Notes under the pieces: generated by a model
Database searches by the model: none
The model's input: only the letters and a program-made list of their open reading frames with translations
What the model was told of the DNA's origin: nothing
Made by a program: the position numbers and the translations under genes
In this document: one piece after another, positions 50,282 through 59,882 of the stretch
Position numbering within the stretch: position 1 is the first letter of the stretch
Layout of the letters: the number at the start of each line of letters is the position of its first letter
Assembly: GCA_029844215.1 (NCBI GenBank)
Contig: CM056733.1
Span: forward strand, 68,539,794 to 68,603,793
DNA from: Przewalskia tangutica
Lineage: Eukaryota; Streptophyta; Magnoliopsida; Solanales; Solanaceae
Direction of reading: 5' to 3'
DNA length: 64,000 bases

Positions 50282-50509
50282 ACAACCCCAATTGGCTCAC
50301 AATTAAGTAGAAGATAGTCCAATACAAATGACTAACTAAATGTTCCCAATTGGCTCACAATTAAATAGAAAATAGTCCAATACAAATGACTAACTAAACA
50401 GCCCCAATTGGCTCACAATTAAATAGAAAATAGTCCAATACAAATGACTAACTAAACAGCCCCAATTGGCTCACAATTAAATAGAAAATAGTCCAATACA
50501 AATGACTAA
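50282..50509 (-). repeat. 58-bp minisatellite in the Tekay-F 5' LTR
   Basis: Four copies of the unit seen at 36462-36690. Confidence 0.9.
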
Positions 50510-51571
50510 CCAACTACTACAAACTACAAGTCCAAAACCGGCCACCTTGAGTTCAACCAAACTAATTCTTATCCAATTTCCATTTCAATCCAAATTGGTA
50601 GCATAATAAGATATCAAGTCGCATTTGGTTAATACTACCATAAGCTTCAAGTCAATAACATGCGACGATTCTAACAACGATCAAATTGTAATCCAACTTA
50701 ACATGGCCTACATTTCATTTCGAATTTCAAAGACTACAATCGATCTATAATCCTTATAAACCTCAACATATACTTCATGCTAGCAACAAGTAAGCTAACA
50801 ACAAAATAAATAATTTTGTAATACTTTCAAAGAACAAGATTATACCTCAACGCTTTTTAATCCAATCTTCAAAACCGAAGTTGCTCTTTAGCAACCTAGA
50901 GCCTCTTCAAGATACTTCAATCCGCTACTTGAGACCCTTAGAACCATACCAACAATTTTCCTTCAAACTTCCAACCAAAACCTAGAAAAGCCATTAGGTT
51001 TTCACCTTGCGACTAATACGAAAACTCTCTTTTTCCGGGATTTTTCTATTGAGATATACTCACAATACACTTAAGAACCTTGGTTTAAAGTATGGGGATT
51101 ATTGGACAAGGATTGAAAATTCTTGTCTTGAAGGACCTTCAAAACCGTGAGCCCTCATTTGGTGTTCCTAAGTTTCTTGAAAAAAATTCTAAGTGTAGTG
51201 CCCTTGTCTTGCTACTTGTACACATATATAATACTATGGAGGGTCAAGATCTACACAAATGGTTGGCTTAGAAGAGTTTCACATGGATCAAGCCAAGTGG
51301 CCCTTGGACTTTTAGTCAACAATGTCAAGCTAAGTCATGTGCAAGACTTGGTCATCTCACTAATGGTCAAATGACCCTTTTGCCCAAGGCAAATTTCGTC
51401 CAAGACACTAAGGGGGGGTGACACGTGTCTCCCTCTCATTCGTCGCAATATTTCGTTTCCGACAATTTCACAATTTCCGATAAATTTTTACTCGTCTCTA
51501 ATCTTAACATCTTTTGAGTTCTTACTTACGTTCTTAAAACATATCCTGTAAAAACGGGGTGTAACAGACTC

Positions 51572-52457
51572 CTATTGCTCTTCTACCACTCACCCCTCTG
51601 TCCTCTGTTACATGATTATTGGTGGCCATGTCTTCCAATAAATCATGAGTTTCGTGTGCTATTTTTCTCATAAAAGTTCCACCTGCAGCTGCATCAATGA
51701 TAGTTCTAGTAGTCCCGCTTAGCCCATTATAGAAAATATGGACTAAATTCCACAACTCAATGCTGTGATGGGGACACTTTCTTTGCGAATCTTTGAATCT
51801 CTCCCAAGCTTCATAGAGTGACTCTCTATCAGCTTGATAAAAAAATTTCAACTCTCCTCTCAGCTTCGCGGCTTTGGATGGTGGAAAGAACTTAGCTAAA
51901 AACTTCTGTGCCAACTCTTGCCAAGTGAATATCGAATCTGTAGGCAAGGATTTTAACCAAACTTTCGCTCTATCCCTGAGTGAGAAGGGAAAGAGCCTCA
52001 ATCTGATGGCGTCGTCAGTAACGCCATTGTACTTGAAGGTTGCACACAACTCTAAGAAGTTCGCTATGTGCATGTGAGGATCTTCCGACGGCAACCCTCC
52101 GAACTAAACAATATTATGCACCATACTTAAGATCGCAGGCTTGATTTCAAAATTATTTGCTCCTATTACTGGGAGCCGAATGCAAGTTTGTGCTCCATTC
52201 ACCCTTGGCAGCACATAATCTCCCAAGCTTCTCTCAGCTTGGACCTGGACCCTCTCTTCTACATCCACAAACAATCTACGGGGCATCCTTAGGTTAGATT
52301 GATGATCACCTAACCCTTCGTTCATCTCATTGTTGTTCTGTAATCCCCCCATCGCTATTAAGGCCAAGACTCGTTGGTTCCTTCTGTTCTGTTTACACGT
52401 GTTTTCGATTTCCGGGTTGAAGGGAACAAGTGTATCTGCTCCTCTACTCCTTCTCAT
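51572..52457 (-). pseudogene. gag: Gag N-terminal half of Athila-E, one nonsense codon
   Basis: It starts at 52457 with MRRSRGADTLVPFNPEIE, about 150 bases after the primer site. It continues with SLGDYVLPRVNG, NNFEIKPA, then after a single TAG at about 52101-52103 the capsid block LELCATFKYNGVTDD, RLRLFPFSLRDRAKVW, KFLAKFFPPSKAAKLRGEL, WNLVHIFYNG and IDAAAGGTFM. Comparison with B suggests that the stop is a Gln codon (CAG to TAG). The frame is otherwise open to the Tekay-F insertion at 51571 and resumes at 33848. The product would be the capsid protein. Confidence 0.8.
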
Positions 52458-52610
52458 AAACTAACTGCCTGCAACAGATCAAATTCAACAAACGGATCAC
52501 GGCGCACTGATTTTTACAAATACACGATAAAAATAAAAATAAATAAAAACAAAAATAAAAAAACAAATTAGAAATTAAGAATAGATAAAATGATATTGAA
52601 CTACGCCAAT

Positions 52611-52627
52611 CCCCGGCAACGGTGCCA
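52611..52627 (-). other. Primer-binding site (tRNA-Asp) of Athila-E
   Basis: Minus-strand TGGCACCGTTGCCGGGG, one base from the perfect tRNA-Asp complement, seven bases after the LTR end. Confidence 0.85.
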
Positions 52628-52633
52628 AAAACT

Positions 52634-53879
52634 TGATGCGCGATTTATGCACACACTAACGCAAGTGCACGTGTCTTGTCAAGTAATATAGTCTAGAAGA
52701 CCGAGTTATCGTCCTCAGGGATTAGTGTTCAATGCTCAAATTCTATTCTATGGTATCTATTTGGTAACCGATGATTGATAAGTTGTTTATGACTATAATT
52801 ATGAAAGCTAATTAAACTACGTTGTTTTACTTCAGTAATGGTGGAAACAGGGCTTTCAAATCTCCTCAACTATCCGCTTAACTTACTTATTAATGCAATT
52901 AATTATGGTTCTTCTTCTGTTTTGAGATAACGGGTTAGCTAAGCCGTTTTATACTCATGTTAAGGTAATATAAACACTCAACCTCAATATAGAACCTTTC
53001 TACCTTTCGGTGATAAGATTGACTATAAAGGAGGATTAAGACCAATAACCTATTAATACTACACAAGTACCGGGGTACTTTCGTCCACGATTTAACCTAT
53101 GTTTATTCAACTATAGCATATTCACAATCTCCCCTTTCGGCTTTCGATTAGAAATCATATGGATTATGATAATTAGTGGTCAATTAATTACCAAGCAATC
53201 AAGACAAATATTGAATAAATCTCAACAACAACAAGAAGAACCAAAACATGCATTAATTCATAAAGATAAGTTTCAAGTGAATTGACATGGAAAGCCCTAG
53301 ATTAAGTTAGTTCCTAGACATAGACATGACAGGAACTAAATTAATATCCAACATAAACTGTAAAGAAATAAAACAAGAAACAAGAAATTACTAAGAATAG
53401 GTCTCCAATCTTGATCTCCAAAAGTTGTGTGACTTGGCAAGAAGAGGAACCTTTAAACCAGACCTAAAAGCTGTTTTTTATAGCCTCCAAAACGTGATGC
53501 AGGTTTTCCTTCAGGCCTTGGCCCATTGTCATTCGAATTTGCCAATTTTTCCGCCTCGGCACCGCTGCTCGTGAATCAGCCATGGCGCGCCGGAACTCAA
53601 AGAACTCTGAATATTGGGCACCGTGGCGCTCTGACCCTGCTGGCTGGAGGCGCCGCGACGCTGCCCTGTTTTGTGCCCGGTTCGCCAACTTTCTCGCTTT
53701 TTGAGCTCTGGAACCTCTGTTTCTGCCCTCTTTTTGCTCCTTTTCCGCCAATGAGCCACTTTAAACCAATATGACTCAAAAGAAAGAAAATCTATCCTAA
53801 GACGACACATATTTGTAAAAAAATGGACAAAAAACTAACTAAAAATGACTCAAAAAGTGTATATAAAATACACCGATCA
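52634..53879 (-). repeat. 5' LTR of Athila-E
   Basis: Sister of 27807-29041, starting TGATCGG on the minus strand at 53879. It has the GC-rich block at about 53550-53665 and a minus-strand TATA at about 53473-53484. Nearly all differences from the sister fall in the GC-rich block. Confidence 0.9.
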
Positions 53880-53884
53880 GTCGT

Positions 53885-54398
53885 CAATGAAATTTTTCAG
53901 ATCCTCCGCCTTGCTAGAGCCTATGAACACTAGAGGCTCTATACACAAAACTTCTCATGTCTTGGAACTAGACGAATCTCCACTGGCACCTGCGCTTGGA
54001 ATGGTTCCCTAACATTGAGCTTGTGTAGCAACAATTTGTATAAGCATCTGAATAGCTCCCCTAACATCTGATTCAGTGGAATTGGGCAGCGGAACTGTAG
54101 TAAAACCTCTGAATGCCATCTAGTGTCATGTGGGGGTACTGTACCCACATTGGCTCTCTAAGCCTGAGTGTCCTCCTCCTAAGTAGCATTATTAGTAGCT
54201 CTCTGTCTAGTAACTAAAGTACTTTTAGTGTACATTTTTTTGGATAATATTTTTGAAATATGTAATTCACACGTGTTATAAGAATTCCTGAAAGTACAAC
54301 TCTAACTGCACGATCTAAAATATGAAAGAAGTGAAATAATCTCGAATGTCTTGCTGGTCAACTGTTTACATGTGAGGCGTGCGCACATTCATAAAATA
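53885..54398 (-). pseudogene. gag: Gag N-terminal remnant of chromovirus G2
   Basis: It continues G2 after the GTCGT duplication. It matches G1 1851-2350 in reverse, including a GGAGGAGGACACTCAGGCTT segment near 54165-54185 and TGTACAGTAC..CCACATGACACTAGATGGC near 54120. The right edge is the TG of the Tekay-D LTR at 54399, with possible duplication AAATA at 54394-54398; the rest of G2 lies beyond the window. Confidence 0.7.
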
Positions 54399-55956
54399 TG
54401 TTACACCCCGTAAATTCAAGAAGATAAGATAAGAACATACCAAGGAGTATAGGACTTGAAAGTGGAAAGATAAGTGGACAAACATGTGTTGGACGGATGT
54501 TGAGTTTACCTTGGAGTGTTGTACCCCAGTTGTTAAGAATTTCGAGGTGTTTAAAAAGCCTAGTGTGTAGTCCGTTAAATCTAGGTCCCAACGCAACAAA
54601 CCACTCGTCGATAGGACACCGGGATCGAAAGTTATGGATGTTACAAGTTAGGTGCGCAATCGAGCAAGCGGCGATTTTGATTCAGGAACAGCGGCCGCGC
54701 CGGACGCAGGCACGGGCGCCGGTTGTCTTGAGTCCGCGGGGTTGCTGCCGCGCGCCGGAATGCAGCTGCGCGCCGAATGCTGGAACTTTTCGAAGGCGCC
54801 GCGCCGGCGCGCCGAGGCGGGAATTTTCACAGAAAGGCCAAATCAGGGGTTATTTTCGAAAAAGAGCCTATGGGAGGGTGACAAGTGTCCCTCCCATCCT
54901 TTTGACCAGAAAGTGGTCCTATTTTAGGGCCAAGTCTTGGCCATTCCATCTCAAAACCCTCCCAAGAAAAACCCTCTCCCTTCTCTCTAGTTTTTTTGAA
55001 GAAAACCTAGCTTAAGAGGAAACTGTTGGAGCGGCGGCAAGAAGGAAAAGTGTGGGTAAACTTGTGGGAAGCGTGGTGGACGAGTTTGACGGAAAAGAAG
55101 TGGAAGAAAGGGGCTTTTGTGGGTTTCTCCAAAGGTAAAAGTTTCCCCTTCTCTTGGATTTGGGTTAATACTTGTTTTAGTAATTAGAATTGAGCCTGAG
55201 GCTGTTATGTTTTAGTAGTTAGATTTGAGCCTAAGGCTGTTATATTTTAGTAGTTTAGAATTGAGCCTGAGGCTGTTATATTTGAATAATTTGGATCTTG
55301 TTGTCTTGTTAAAACCAAAATGGGCATGTTAGCCTTAAGATTGTAACTTCAATTGGATTACTAATTTGGTCGTCACATGCTGTAAAGGGGGAAATGGTAG
55401 TTGTTGAGATGTCTAGGGCTAGATATCATGTTAGACCTAAGAACATGGATTCGAAAGAATTGAAAGGGATTTAGGAATTGGTTATATTGTTGGCCAGGAT
55501 TGGCATGGAAATTATTGGGTTATTTTGTATCATTGTGGGGCGGAACTTTACGCGTCCTGTAAAGGCGTGTAATCCCCTTTGTGGTTAGATGAATTGTGTG
55601 CCTTAAATGTGGCGTTGGTTATTGAAATTCGGCCTTGAAAGAGGTGGCATAGTAAGTAAAACAAAGGAAGTGCCGTCCGACTTTCCGTAGAATGTAGGGA
55701 CCTTGCACTTAGTTATTCTACGTTCGAAGCTAGAGATTGATAGACGTTTTATGACCCTTATAGGATTGAAGTACTACGGTAGCATATTCTACTTAAGGGG
55801 GGAAAGTACCGTGGAGCATTTTGCTTATTGTCGACAATCGTCGCGAGGTATGTGATTCTTCCTATCCTCTTCAGCATGACTATTTGTGAAATATATAGTG
55901 CAGTAGATGCACGTGTGTTAAAGGAATTTGATTTCCCTTGTTGTGCCTTGACTTGA
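54399..55956 (+). repeat. 5' LTR of Tekay-D, first part
   Basis: It begins TGTTACACCCCG and contains a strongly GC-rich block at 54655-54830 that resembles those of the Athila LTRs, three near-repeats of TTGAGCCTGAGGCTGTTAT (about 55187-55285), and stretches matching the reverse of Tekay-C (55540-55640 against 13910-14100). Athila-I begins at 55957. Confidence 0.85.
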
Positions 55957-57537
55957 TGATCGGTGTATTTTATATACACTTTTTGAGTCTTTTTTAATTA
56001 GTATTTTACTCATTTTATTTATGTTTAGTATAGTATTAGGGTCGTTTTCCTTTCTTTTGTGTCACAGCGGTCAAAAATGGAGAAATGGCGGAAAGGAGAT
56101 GAAATGAGCATAAATGAGATGGAATTGCACACTAAAAGGGCCAAGAGATGAAGTCTAAGAAGTTCCGGGAATTATAGAGAAAATCGATTTAAGTCCGACG
56201 AAAAGACGACGAAACGGAAATTCGCCAGAAAAATGTCACAGGCGCCGCGGCGCCGGGCAGCCGAGGCGCGGCGCCCAAAGTGCTGAGAGTGCCGAGAGTT
56301 GCTGAATTTCAGCGCCAGTCATAGGGTCACACGACGCTGTATTTATGAAGTCTGAGCCGAATTTGACATATTTTCAGAATCCTAAAGGGATTATTTTTCC
56401 TTTCTAAAGGGATAACTTTTCCTTCCTAAAGGGATAACTTTTCCTACCCTAAAACCCTTACCTAAAAGGATTCTAATAACTTTTCCTACCTAATAACTTT
56501 TCCTACCTTAAAACCTTTACCAAAAAGGATTCTACCTAAACTTTTCCTTTTCCTACAAATTCTTAACCCTTCACCTAAAGGATTCTTTGGCTATAAATAC
56601 TCTACACCATTAGAAGAATTCTTCATTCTCCAACCAATTCTCCATTCCACCATTCACCATTCTACATCCATCCACCCACCAATCCATCTTGTAAATATTC
56701 CACAACACAACCCTCGATGCTTGGCTTGAGTCTCGTTCTTAGTTTAGTTAAGTTTCTTTTCTTTTTCTTTTCTTTATTTCGCTTTGATGTTAAATATTGA
56801 ATTAGTTCTTAGCGTGACAATGGCTAGAACTAATTCTCTTATAGGCTTTTTCTATGTTGAATTTCTTGAACCTTATGTTATAAATTAATGACGCTTATGG
56901 TTATTTTTCTTATTGTGAGATCTATCCAATAATCAATGAACTCTTGGTAATTAATTGACAACTAATTATCACTATATGATTTCTAATCGATTCTAAAAAG
57001 GGGATTGTGAATATGTCGTAAGTTGGGTAGACGGTCTTGAATTGGGGATGAAAATACCTCAATTAGATTTGTAGCGTTGATGAGAGGCTTAACAACCCTA
57101 ATTTTGCGCATCAGGCGTGACGGCCAACTAGGTTTTTGTTCTTAATCCTCCTATAGCGTTACTTTATCATAAAGTTAGGTAAGGAACAATACTGGGTTGA
57201 GTGTTTATATAACCCTAACGGAGTATAAAACGATTTCAGAACCCGCTTTCTCCAAAAGAAGAATACCATAAGTTAATGCATTAGTAAGTAGCATGTTTGA
57301 GAGTAAGGATACATAAGCCCTATTCTCATCACATCCAAGTAATTCTTGATAGCTTTTATTATTCTTAGTTATAAATAACAAATCCAAATATTAATTAGCC
57401 AAATAGATACTAGAAAATAGATAACTGGTACTTGAACCCTAATCCTAGAGGACGATATTCGGTCTTATCTAAGACTATACTACTTGATACGATAACGTGC
57501 ACTTGCGTTTAAAGTGTGTGCATATAATCGCGCATCA
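55957..57537 (+). repeat. 5' LTR of Athila-I
   Basis: About 1.58 kb, TGATCGG to GCGCATCA. The GC-rich block is at 56236-56275, followed by several copies of a TAACTTTTCCTACC segment (56380-56560) and the TATA box CTATAAATACTC at 56591-56602. Confidence 0.9.
56591..56602 (+). promoter_or_regulatory. Probable TATA box of the Athila-I 5' LTR
   Basis: CTATAAATACTC, followed by a pyrimidine-rich stretch with CATTCTCC and CCATTC repeats; the sister copy is at about 60515 in the 3' LTR. Confidence 0.65.
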
Positions 57538-57543
57538 AGTTTT

Positions 57544-57560
57544 TGGCGCCGTTGCCGGGG
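57544..57560 (+). other. Primer-binding site (tRNA-Asp) of Athila-I
   Basis: TGGCGCCGTTGCCGGGG is a perfect complement of the 3' 17 bases of plant tRNA-Asp with CCA, seven bases after the LTR. Confidence 0.9.
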
Positions 57561-57722
57561 ATTAGGCAATAGTTCAATATCAAATTATCTATTTTTAATT
57601 TCTAATTTGGTTTTAATTTTTTTATTTTTACGTTTTTCGTTATTAAAAAAAAAAAAAAAAAAAAAAAATCGAGGTGCCGTGATTCGTTGTTGGTTTTGAT
57701 TTATCTTAGGGATCCCTAAGAC

Positions 57723-58304
57723 ATGGATTTATACTGTCAATATGATCGAGCTCCAACCATAGAGGAAGAGAGGGAGGAATTACGAGAAACTCTACTCAGT
57801 CTCACGAGGCGCCAAGCTCAGTTCATGGACGAAATGAGGTCGGGCATAAAGAGGTTGGAAACAGAAATAGCAGAACTCGCGATCATATTCAACAGCGAAC
57901 AGCAAAGTGAGGAGCCTGAATCACACCCAACTATTGAGGAATCTGGCAAGACAGTTGGTGTAGAGAAGGAGAAGATTGCAGAGATCCAATTATTCACCTT
58001 CTTGGATTCCTTGGAAAATCTTTTTCTTGTACCTATTGCAGAAGAAACACCACCAGCTGTCAAAGTTGACTCCCAAACAGGAAGTCAATACCATCAAGGG
58101 CACCCCCTAGAGTTTAAAGATGTAGGGAATCTCACTGATCCCTACATTAGAGAGATCCTAAAAGACAAGCATGTCTTGAGTACTTGGGGGATAATCGTAT
58201 ATTTGAGGCCCTTGTTTGAAGCAATTGTTGTAATTGAAGTAAGACCTACAACAATAACTCTGGATTGCAAGCGATTCGCAGAAGGATCCAATGGGCACTC
58301 GTAA
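57723..58304 (+). CDS. 193-residue ORF of Athila-I, gag-derived remnant
   Basis: The start ATG at 57723 is the first in the internal region, about 160 bases after the primer site and just after a run of 24 or more A residues. Residues about 11-62 (EEEREELRETLLSLTRRQAQ, MDEMRSGIKRLETEIAELA) form a probable coiled coil and correspond to the gag C-terminal segment seen in B as TQFMTETRSSIRSLETQVGKLA. Residues 65-100 are acidic. The rest (KDVGNLTDPYIREILKDKHV and after) is not recognised. No capsid core, zinc knuckle or protease active site is present. The frame is intact while the longer gags of B and E are broken. It may be a deletion product or a retained accessory protein; I cannot tell which. 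Confidence 0.6.
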   Translation: MDLYCQYDRAPTIEEEREELRETLLSLTRRQAQFMDEMRSGIKRLETEIAELAIIFNSEQQSEEPESHPTIEESGKTVGVEKEKIAEIQLFTFLDSLENLFLVPIAEETPPAVKVDSQTGSQYHQGHPLEFKDVGNLTDPYIREILKDKHVLSTWGIIVYLRPLFEAIVVIEVRPTTITLDCKRFAEGSNGHS

Positions 58305-59843
58305 GGTTAAAGGCGTCCGGCTAAACGACGTTAAAGACAGCGCTTGTTGGTAGGCAACCCAATGTTTTTAATTATGTTATTTCAATTCATGTCTTTATTT
58401 TATTTTATTTTGTCTTGAACAGTCTCACGGTCTTGGGTTCTTGTTTTGTGTTGTTGGATGACAGGTGGACTGAAAGCTGAAACCGAGGAAAAAGGAGCAA
58501 CAAACGCTGGAAAAAAAAAAGGAAAGTAAGGCCGCACGGCGCAGACCGGGCCGCGCACAGAATCTCGTAAGAGCCACAAGATTAGCAGGCCGCGCGCCGA
58601 ACTTCGTAGAGCAATATTTCCGTGCCAATTCCAGAATTTTTCCTCCTAGACCTCCATTATGACCACTGTGTTTTGTCAGTAAGTTGTCCATATTTTTTTT
58701 TTTTTTTTTTTGAGTATTGCACACATTGGGGACAATGTGTGATTTAAGTTTGGGGGTGTTTTATTTGTGTCTTGTTATGTTTCAGTTAAGTCTTTTTTAT
58801 TTGTTTTGTGTTTATTTTTGAGTCACAAATTTTTTTTTCTTTTTTCTTTTTTTCTTTTTGAGTCATAATTGCCTGTCAAATATCATGTATGCCGTAGTTG
58901 CTAGAAACACCTAGTGAAGTAAGGTGGAATAATGTAACGGAATTGAAGCAACTATCTAAAACACCTAAGTTAGATATGCCAAAAACTCACGTAACTGCCT
59001 ATTGGAGTTTCTTGCTTGAGTTATGCATGCTAAATGATAAATACTTATGCGTTATGAGTGCTTGCTATTTGAGGCGAAATAATTAGGATATGCATGTTAG
59101 AGAGATGACTCAGGCATTTCTTTGATAGCCAATTCTTACCATTCTTTTCTATCCCGTACTTTAAAAATATATCCCTAGTCAGCCCCATTGAGCCAAAAAT
59201 TGAAACTTTTTCTTTGACACCCCATATTCCCACAAATTGTGCCATAAGTAAAAATATGAAAAAGTGGAATACATTGTGTATTGAAAAAGGAAGACAAAAG
59301 GAGTGAATAAGCGTGTGCACCCCAATAAAAAGTAAAAATAAAATAGGCAAAAGCCTAAGTTTGGGGGTGCTTATTATGATTATACATTTCACTCTCCCAA
59401 AACAAAAGAGGGAAAGATAGAATCGAATGAAGGAAAGAACCAAAAGAAAAAGGGAAAAATTGAAAAGCTAAAGAGCTTATGGTACACAAAAATGAGCCTA
59501 AATGCCTATTTTTACCTACCCCTACCTAAAGCCTACATTACAACCCTTAAAGTCCTGAAGATCTCTTTATGCATATCCGAATTAGTGGAGAATAGCAAGT
59601 AAGCATGCCATAAGAATTCTTGAATTTATATGCATGATTTAGTATATTGACTTCCATTAAGCATGATGAATATGAGTTTGCGAAATATCTAGCTTCATCT
59701 TTGAAATTTCATGCTACATGTTCCTGCATATTATTCTGCTAACCTTCATGTTTTTCTAGATAACACTAATACAGCAAAAATGATCAATGGCAGTGAGTCT
59801 TTTATTTTTCGTTCTTTGAGTCTTTTATTTTCTTTCTTTCTAT
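58305..59843 (+). other. Non-coding 3' region of Athila-I
   Basis: It contains the block GACGTTAAAGACAGCGCT with GGTAGGCAACCCAA (about 58328-58362), the acceptor-like TTGGATGACAG at about 58454-58464, a GC-rich block at 58520-58595, a T run at 58691-58711, the hairpin ACACATTG-GGGA-CAATGTGT at 58721-58740 and polypurine-tract-like motifs at 58744-58758 and 59354-59369. The order is the same as in B and E. Confidence 0.7.
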
Positions 59844-59882
59844 CTTTGCTCGAGGGCGAGCAAAGGTTAAGTTTGGGGTATT
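59844..59882 (+). promoter_or_regulatory. Hairpin plus polypurine tract of Athila-I
   Basis: Arms CTTTGCTCG (59844-59852) and CGAGCAAAG (59857-59865), loop AGGG, then GTTAAGTTTGGGGTATT to the LTR start at 59883. Confidence 0.8.

Larger units (their letters stand above)
33849..51566 (-). mobile_element. Tekay-like non-autonomous element F, interrupted by Tekay-H
   Basis: Two LTRs of about 3.8-3.9 kb surround only 1.19 kb of internal DNA (46558-47743). The target duplication is GACTC (33844-33848 and 51567-51571). The 3' LTR is split at 37483/46296 by Tekay-H. No recognisable protein is left inside, so it depended on others for every protein. The order of events is E, then F, then H. Confidence 0.9.
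47744..51566 (-). repeat. 5' LTR of Tekay-F
   Basis: About 3.8 kb, uninterrupted sister of 33849-37483 plus 46296-46557. It contains arrays at 48636-48925 and 50282-50509 and the module at 49377-49417. Confidence 0.9.
27807..53879 (-). mobile_element. Athila-like element E, interrupted by Tekay-F
   Basis: The 26-kb span is an element of about 8.4 kb with Tekay-F (33849-51566) inside gag. The target duplication is GTCGT at 27802-27806 and 53880-53884. LTRs are 27807-29041 and 52634-53879. In coding order it carries gag, protease and a third ORF with a putative plant transposon domain. RT, RNase H and integrase are absent. Its ORFs are the best preserved in the window. Confidence 0.9.

Noticed and set aside
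33849..51566. CTG-to-TCG differences as real targeted mutation such as deamination or editing
   Set aside because: Deamination predicts C-to-T or G-to-A only. The observed change swaps two neighbouring bases and comes with small indels at the same motifs, which fits base-calling error better.
54497..55015. A 172-residue arginine-rich ORF
   Set aside because: It lies wholly in the Tekay-D LTR; its composition comes from the GC-rich island at 54655-54830.
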